A DNA stretch of 64,000 bases from an uncultured Myxococcales bacterium. Its GTDB lineage: Bacteria > Myxococcota_A > Polyangia > Polyangiales > Polyangiaceae. The notes beneath the pieces are model-generated. The model made no database searches and was not told the origin of the DNA. It worked only from the letters and a program-made list of their open reading frames with translations. The DNA lies in assembly GCA_937949945.1 (NCBI GenBank), contig CALFEQ010000137.1:1-64000 (forward strand), in the 5' to 3' direction. The stretch's first letter is position 1. The number at the start of each line of letters is the position of its first letter. The translations under genes and the position numbers were made by a program. Below are positions 59,009 through 64,000 of this stretch, one piece after another.

Positions 59009-62000
59009 CTACAGGGGGAGAATGGACTTCCAAGTACCGGCCGCGACGGGAACGTCGGCGAACCAGTCCTCTCCCTCCCCGATGACGACACCGCACGTCT
59101 CGATGAAGGTGTTGAAGTCGTTGTTCTGGTGAGCGAGCTCGGCGCGGAAGACATCGCCGGGCGCCGCGGCAAGGCCGGGCGAGATCGAGAACTGCTTGTG
59201 GATCTTCAGCGCTTCGATGCCGTCTCCCGTGAAGTAGGGCGTGACGAAGAACTCGGTGTGGATGAGGGCGTTGTTACGGAAGATGCTCAGGATGAGGGGC
59301 GTCGCGTTGGGCGCGATGAAGCGCAAGAAGAAGACGATCTTGTTGATCGTCGCCGCCGTCGTGCACGTGACGTCCCGCCCAATTCGGTAGCCGCTCTGCG
59401 GAAGCCAGAAGCGCATTCCGGACTCGAAGATGGCGACGATGTTCGAGTAGATCGGGAGGTCGGCGTAGTAGATGCTGTCCGCGGTCGGGAGCTCGGGAGC
59501 CGCCAAGACGCGCGTGAGCACCGCGAGCGCCGTCTCGTTCGGCGCGAGCAAGCCCTGGTCGTGGATCCAGTTGCTCATCGGGATGGCGTTCGGGTACGTC
59601 GGCGGGGTGTATGGGCCATTGGGGCCGGAGTCGAACTGGCTCCACCATCCGCCGCCACTCGGGTGCGTCTGGTCGTAACAGAGCGCCTGGCCCTGCGGGA
59701 CGATGCTTGCCTGCAGGGTGAGCACGCCGTGGTACCGGACGTCGTCGCTCACATCGACGGTCGTGCTGCCGCCGGCACCTCCGATGTCCTGCCGAACCAT
59801 GAGCACCGGGAAGGTGTACGTCGGCTTGATGCGCTTCACGAACTGGATCGCGAAGAGGAGCGTGTTGAGGTTGAAGGCCGCGCTGTCGACGCGCACGAGG
59901 AACTTGAAGAACTTCTCGACCTCGTAGAACGAGCCCTGGTTGAGCAGGCCCTCGAACCACTTCGGATCCTTCAAGTAGTCGACGATCTCGACACCCTCGA
60001 CCAACGGCGAGAACTGGGTGACCGTGTCGCCGACCTTGTACCTCTCTCCCGTCGCCGGGTTGATCTCGATCGGAAGAACGCGCGGGTAGGTGTACGAGCG
60101 GACGATCGCCTGCTCGTTCAGGTCCTGGATGAGGAAGCGGCCCTGGTTTGCGGAGAAGTCGGTGTCGACTTCGATGATGGTGCCGGCTTCTTCGGCGAAC
60201 GGGAGGCCGAGCAAGATCTGCGTGCCGACGCGGAGGTTGTAGAGCGTCGGGCCGGAGAAGTAGGCGTACCAGAGACCGCGCACGCTCGAGAGGTAGTCGA
60301 TGTTCTTGTCGAGCGCGCTCAGGTCATCGAGCGTGAACTCGGCGGGAATGCCGAAGTTCTGCTCGATGACGGGGCGGTTGTCGATGTACGTCGTCTCGGC
60401 CCACATCCGCCGGGGAGGCAAGCCACCTTGCCAGACATCTTCACTGCCGGTGACGAACTTGATGCACGGCAGTCCGCGGTACTCCGTCCTGAAGAAGTCG
60501 ATGTTCTGGCGAAGGACCTGCGTGTCGTCGGTGTTCCGGATCTTCTCCTGAAGCGTCGGGATCTCGACGACGAGCTCGTCGACCGGCATGTACGTGCGCC
60601 GGTAGATCGAGTGGAAGTAGACGTCGTAGTCGTCATCGACGAGGTAGGCCGCGATCGGGTAGTGCTCGGTGAGGAGCGCCGTCGTGCCGTCGGCGGCGGC
60701 CGAGAGCGTGTCGCAGGCGAAGTAGGAGAGCTGACCGGTCGATTTCTGGACGACCTCGTAGATTGCCGTGTCGCCCGCGCTGCAGAGCGAGTTGTAGAAG
60801 TCGAGGAAGGTCGACCGCGTCGCCCCCGCGATAACCCAGTCCGAGCCGAGGTTCAGCGGGATGTTGTCGGAGAGGATGAGCCGCTGCGCCTCCCAGTCGT
60901 CGCCAGGGTCGGAGACGACGCGGAGAATGCGGTAGGCGACGCCGCCGACGACGAGGTAATCGCCGGTCTGAACATCGATTCCGGCGAGGGATCTCCCGAC
61001 CTTGTAGCCGTTGATACCGACCGCGGCACCGCCCGATCCACGCGGAAGGTCGTTGCGCGCTGGAAAGTTGAAGAGCGCGGTCGCCGTCGAGTCGGCGGTG
61101 AAGACGAACGGGAAGGGGGCGCGGACGACGAACCGGGCCTCATTGCCATCGGACCGCCACTGCACGTCGACGGTGAAGCGTCGATCGAGCTCTTGCAGTC
61201 GCCGCTGGAGCATCCGCTGCAGGGCCGCGATCGTCTCTCCCGGTCGCGGCGACGGGTCCGGCTGGGTGAGAAAGAGCTCGTGAGCGCTTCCGTCAGGGAG
61301 CACCACCACGATCGTCTTGCCGGCGATGTCCTCGGATCCGTCGAGGCCTCGGCTCTGCACGCCGGCGAAGATCGTGCGGATGGTAGTCTGCTCGATCTGC
61401 GGCTCTTGGATGAAGAGGTCGTAGTGGAGCCAGCGGCGTTGGAAGGTGCGCTGGATGTCGCGGAGGCTCTTCGAGTACTCGTGCTGCCAAAGCGTGAGGA
61501 GCTCAGAGGCGGCGACCTGCGCGAGCGCGCCCCAGAACGTCTCGATGACGTCGGTGTCCTCGACGAGCCTCCAGAAGTCCGAGATGTAGTTCCAGAGGAA
61601 GCGGACGTCGACGGCGCACCCGCGCGGGACCGGGCTCTCAGTGACGTTGACGATCGTGTTCGACGGCGCAGAGAAGAGCCCGCCGTCGAAGACGACGAGG
61701 TCGAACTTGTAGAGCCCAGGAACGTCTGGGTAGAACGTCGGCTGTGCCGTCGTCGCCCCCGAGATGGTGTTCTGCTTGAGAATGCGGAAGGGCCGGTTCG
61801 ACAGCCCGCCCTCGAGGAGATGACCTTCGATGCGGATGAAGAAGCCGGTGTCGAAGCCGGTATCGACGATGGTGTACGGCTCGCCGTCGATGAGAAGAAC
61901 GTCTCCCGCGGCGATGCCGGGATCCGCGTCGAAGACCTGGGCCTCGTCGGAGTAGAGCTTGTTCGTCTGGATGGAGCCGACCGTGTGACCGTCGTCGGCG

Positions 62001-62929
62001 ACGAGAACGAAGGCGCTCGTTATCGGACCATCGACGAGCCGCCACTTGTAGAGGAGGTTCGCGCCCTCGGGGTCGAAGCTCCGGCGACCGTCGAGCCGTA
62101 CGATGGAGCACGTCCGCGCGGCCTGGTCGGCGCCGGCGTCGGCGATCGGGGGGAGGTTCGGGATGACGACGCCGTTGCCGAGGCAGAGCGTGTTGAGCTG
62201 GAGCGTCGACGGCTCGAGGGTCGTCCCGCGCACGCTGATGTACGTGCCGTCCTGCGGAGGCACCGCCTGCGACGCGCTCGCGATCGTCGGGAGGATGAAC
62301 TTGAGCTGGTGGCCGATGGCCGGAACGTCCGCGGTCGGCGTGACGTAGACGTACGTCGTGCCCGTGTTGAAGTCGCAGACGAGGCGGATGGTGTAGAAGA
62401 TGTCCTTCTGCACCATGTTGATGCTACCGGGCAGGATCTGGAGCGCGCCGTTGACGACGAGGTCGTTGTTGCCGTCGTAGTGCGCCGACCCGGTGTACGC
62501 GATGCCGACGGCCGAGAAGAAAAGACCGGCGCAGCCGCCTTGGCGATCGGCGCTCCCGATGAAGATGTGACGCTCCGGGAGGTTCCCGAAGTCCGACGGC
62601 ATGTCGTTGATGCGGAAGGTGCACTCCATCGACCACGCGGGGCCGACGTTCGCGTCGACGAAGATGCGCGCGGTGTCCGTCGCGTAGATTCCGCCGCTTC
62701 GTAGAAGAAGGTCCGAGAGCGACGGATCGACGGTGATCTGATTCGGGCCGGAGTACTCCTCGACAGGGCCGTAGTCGAGGAAGATCGCCATCTCCCCGCA
62801 CGCGCCCACGCAGTAGATGTTGAACTCGCTGGTGAACGGAAGAGGGCCTCCGGGGAAGGGCAGAACGCCTCCCCACGAACCCATGCCCCAAGGGGCGTCG
62901 ACCCAGCCAACCGGGATGCAGTTCGACAT
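59009..62929 (-). CDS. Large virion protein with lectin-like and PKD-like domains
   Basis: This 1306-residue protein has an N-terminal ~250 residues resembling a concanavalin/LamG-type sandwich (FLDYGPVEEYSGPNQITVDP; FYTIRLVCDFNTGTTYVYVT). A PKD/Ig-like domain follows (PPIADAGADQAARTCSIVRL to VVFDGGLFSAPSNTIVNVTE; about 259-430). The remaining ~870 residues are alpha/beta with aromatic motifs (RRWLHYDLFIQEPQ). It could be a baseplate wedge or adhesion protein. AGGCAGCG lies before the ATG. Large late gene between small tail proteins and fibres. Confidence 0.65.
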   Translation of the reverse strand: MSNCIPVGWVDAPWGMGSWGGVLPFPGGPLPFTSEFNIYCVGACGEMAIFLDYGPVEEYSGPNQITVDPSLSDLLLRSGGIYATDTARIFVDANVGPAWSMECTFRINDMPSDFGNLPERHIFIGSADRQGGCAGLFFSAVGIAYTGSAHYDGNNDLVVNGALQILPGSINMVQKDIFYTIRLVCDFNTGTTYVYVTPTADVPAIGHQLKFILPTIASASQAVPPQDGTYISVRGTTLEPSTLQLNTLCLGNGVVIPNLPPIADAGADQAARTCSIVRLDGRRSFDPEGANLLYKWRLVDGPITSAFVLVADDGHTVGSIQTNKLYSDEAQVFDADPGIAAGDVLLIDGEPYTIVDTGFDTGFFIRIEGHLLEGGLSNRPFRILKQNTISGATTAQPTFYPDVPGLYKFDLVVFDGGLFSAPSNTIVNVTESPVPRGCAVDVRFLWNYISDFWRLVEDTDVIETFWGALAQVAASELLTLWQHEYSKSLRDIQRTFQRRWLHYDLFIQEPQIEQTTIRTIFAGVQSRGLDGSEDIAGKTIVVVLPDGSAHELFLTQPDPSPRPGETIAALQRMLQRRLQELDRRFTVDVQWRSDGNEARFVVRAPFPFVFTADSTATALFNFPARNDLPRGSGGAAVGINGYKVGRSLAGIDVQTGDYLVVGGVAYRILRVVSDPGDDWEAQRLILSDNIPLNLGSDWVIAGATRSTFLDFYNSLCSAGDTAIYEVVQKSTGQLSYFACDTLSAAADGTTALLTEHYPIAAYLVDDDYDVYFHSIYRRTYMPVDELVVEIPTLQEKIRNTDDTQVLRQNIDFFRTEYRGLPCIKFVTGSEDVWQGGLPPRRMWAETTYIDNRPVIEQNFGIPAEFTLDDLSALDKNIDYLSSVRGLWYAYFSGPTLYNLRVGTQILLGLPFAEEAGTIIEVDTDFSANQGRFLIQDLNEQAIVRSYTYPRVLPIEINPATGERYKVGDTVTQFSPLVEGVEIVDYLKDPKWFEGLLNQGSFYEVEKFFKFLVRVDSAAFNLNTLLFAIQFVKRIKPTYTFPVLMVRQDIGGAGGSTTVDVSDDVRYHGVLTLQASIVPQGQALCYDQTHPSGGGWWSQFDSGPNGPYTPPTYPNAIPMSNWIHDQGLLAPNETALAVLTRVLAAPELPTADSIYYADLPIYSNIVAIFESGMRFWLPQSGYRIGRDVTCTTAATINKIVFFLRFIAPNATPLILSIFRNNALIHTEFFVTPYFTGDGIEALKIHKQFSISPGLAAAPGDVFRAELAHQNNDFNTFIETCGVVIGEGEDWFADVPVAAGTWKSILPL

Positions 62930-62940
62930 CGCTGCCTAGT

Positions 62941-63219
62941 CTACTTGACCCTCCGGTACACGATGTTGGTGACGGGTCCGCCGAAGGGCGGCGCCGGAGG
63001 CGGGGTCGACGTTGTAGCGCCCCGCCAGGCGACGTAGTACACGCCGGGCCCCGGGAAGCCCGTGTCGATGCCGCGGAAGCTGTAGAGACGCGTCTCGCCG
63101 TCCCCCAAAGTCGAAGAGTTTCCATCGCGACCCGTATGGTGCCCGCGATCGTTGTTGGCCACCGAGGGAAGTGGTGAGAGGAGGACGTCTTCGGGGATGT
63201 ACCCATCGGCCGTTGCCAT
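62941..63219 (-). CDS. Small virion protein, 92 aa
   Basis: Starts MATADGYIPEDVLLSPLPSV with GAGGCGCG before it. It has a polar N-terminus, a short beta-like region (ETRLYSFRGIDTGFPGPGVY) and a Pro-rich tail. It sits between two late genes with a few-base gap on one side. No family recognised. Confidence 0.55.
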   Translation of the reverse strand: MATADGYIPEDVLLSPLPSVANNDRGHHTGRDGNSSTLGDGETRLYSFRGIDTGFPGPGVYYVAWRGATTSTPPPAPPFGGPVTNIVYRRVK

Positions 63220-63225
63220 CGCGCC

Positions 63226-64000
63226 TCAGGAGCTCAGGAACGAGGTGGAATCGCCGGTCCACGGAAGAACGATGTCGCCGACGCAGACGAACTGCTTCGT
63301 TGCAACGTTGGCCGGGAAGGAGTCCCCGTTCGCCATTCCCATCGGCTTCCACCAGAGGTCCGCCACGGTACCGTGCCGGCCGATGTTGTTCGGCGTGGTG
63401 GAGGCGAGACCCATCGGCCAGAGAGGAAACTCCCCAGAGAAGCTGTTCGCCACGGAGCTGAGTGTGCTGTTAGCCGCCCAGAGGTTGTTGCTTCCTTCTC
63501 CCGTACCGAACGCCGTGAAAGGGCCGTTGCCGCGCGCCACGAATCCCACGCTGTAGAACTGGGAATAGGCCATCGACGCGTTCGAAGAAGCCGAACTAGA
63601 CCCGGATGCGTTGAAGACCCGTGCGATCCACGGACGAGGCCAGCCGGCCACAGGGTTGTTCGGCTTGTCGAACAACCAGAAGGCCTGCGTCCACCCCTGC
63701 TGCATCTCCACGATGCGAACGCACTGCCCATCGGAGGAGATCCACCCGTGGAGCTGTCGCTGCTGGTCGCTCGTCGACGTGATGTACGCCGAGCTCATGA
63801 GCACCTGCGAGTCCGTGGCCGTCGGCGGCGCCGTCGTCGAACCGCCGGTGAAGCCCGCGTTCTCCGAGACCTCCACAATGGGCGATCCGAAGATGATGTT
63901 GCTGGAGTTACAGTGAAGAAGAACCTGAAAGTTCGCTGCGATGCTCGTACTTCGGAGAACGATCCAGGAGCGGGGGTCGAAGAGCCCCCCGACGATATCC
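63226..64000 (-). CDS. Putative tail/fibre protein, N-terminus beyond window
   Basis: The leftward frame is open from the right edge to the stop at 63226; the internal codon some annotators might start from (63876) is a GTG. The visible part begins IVGGLFDPRSWIVLRSTSIA and continues FQVLLHCNSSNIIFGSPIVE. The C-terminal ~215 residues are Ser/Thr/Gly-rich and beta-like (ASGSSSASSNASMAYSQFYS) with WPRPWIARVFN and LWWKPMGMANG. It has the profile of a host-recognition or baseplate-associated virion protein. Start not visible. Confidence 0.6.
   Translation of the reverse strand, partial: DIVGGLFDPRSWIVLRSTSIAANFQVLLHCNSSNIIFGSPIVEVSENAGFTGGSTTAPPTATDSQVLMSSAYITSTSDQQRQLHGWISSDGQCVRIVEMQQGWTQAFWLFDKPNNPVAGWPRPWIARVFNASGSSSASSNASMAYSQFYSVGFVARGNGPFTAFGTGEGSNNLWAANSTLSSVANSFSGEFPLWPMGLASTTPNNIGRHGTVADLWWKPMGMANGDSFPANVATKQFVCVGDIVLPWTGDSTSFLSS

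Noticed and set aside
58571..62704. 1377-residue rightward open frame
   Set aside because: It is antisense to the 1306-aa virion gene and consists of Arg/Asp/Glu/Val-rich low-information sequence, as expected from GC-rich codon third positions.

Overview
The window is a GC-rich, densely packed segment of a large tailed bacteriophage genome, probably a jumbo-class virus. It carries a terminase, a portal, spike and tail-fibre proteins, a complete DNA replication, recombination and nucleotide set, and its own multisubunit-type RNA polymerase. I see no tRNA, CRISPR array, integrase, rRNA or housekeeping gene. Most genes are separated by a few bases or overlap (ATGA, TGATG), as is usual for phages. 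The host cannot be named from the sequence.

Layout. Positions 1-17538 run mostly leftward and are virion-related: internal or head proteins, the large terminase (with an intein), several unidentified structural proteins, a gp5-like spike, and a 2123-residue single-chain RNA polymerase in which beta and beta' are fused. Positions 17640-21877 are a rightward island: small proteins, a poly-glutamate/zinc protein, a MoxR-type AAA+ ATPase and its VWA/metallopeptidase-like partner, closed by a terminator. Positions 21976-27323 are leftward: portal and three putative structural proteins. Positions 27403-45124 are the rightward early/replication block: an SF2 helicase with an intein, uracil-DNA glycosylase, DnaB-type helicase, DnaG-type primase, a zinc protein that may bind ssDNA, family A DNA polymerase, HU-like protein, RecA/UvsX-like recombinase, deoxyribonucleotidase, PD-(D/E)XK and Cas4-like nucleases, RusA, and a gene pair joined by a probable -1 frameshift site. 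Positions 45176-50837 are leftward: a membrane protein, then class II ribonucleotide reductase (with an intein), a zinc protein, dCTP deaminase and ThyX. Positions 50983-64000 are leftward: a membrane-protein pair that could be a lysis cassette, an InPase-like protein, repeated glycine-rich and tail-fibre genes, a 1306-residue virion protein and further tail proteins running off the right edge.

How it fits together. The replication block encodes most of a replisome plus recombination and resolution enzymes. The RTPR/Dcd/ThyX cluster supplies dNTPs, especially dTTP. The polymerase gene lies within the late structural cluster rather than with early genes, which suggests (inference) that the enzyme is either packaged in the virion or made late. 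Selfish elements are prominent: three inteins, each at a catalytic site, and two decayed HNH endonuclease genes. Most structural genes have no family that I recognise, and their roles are inferred from position only.
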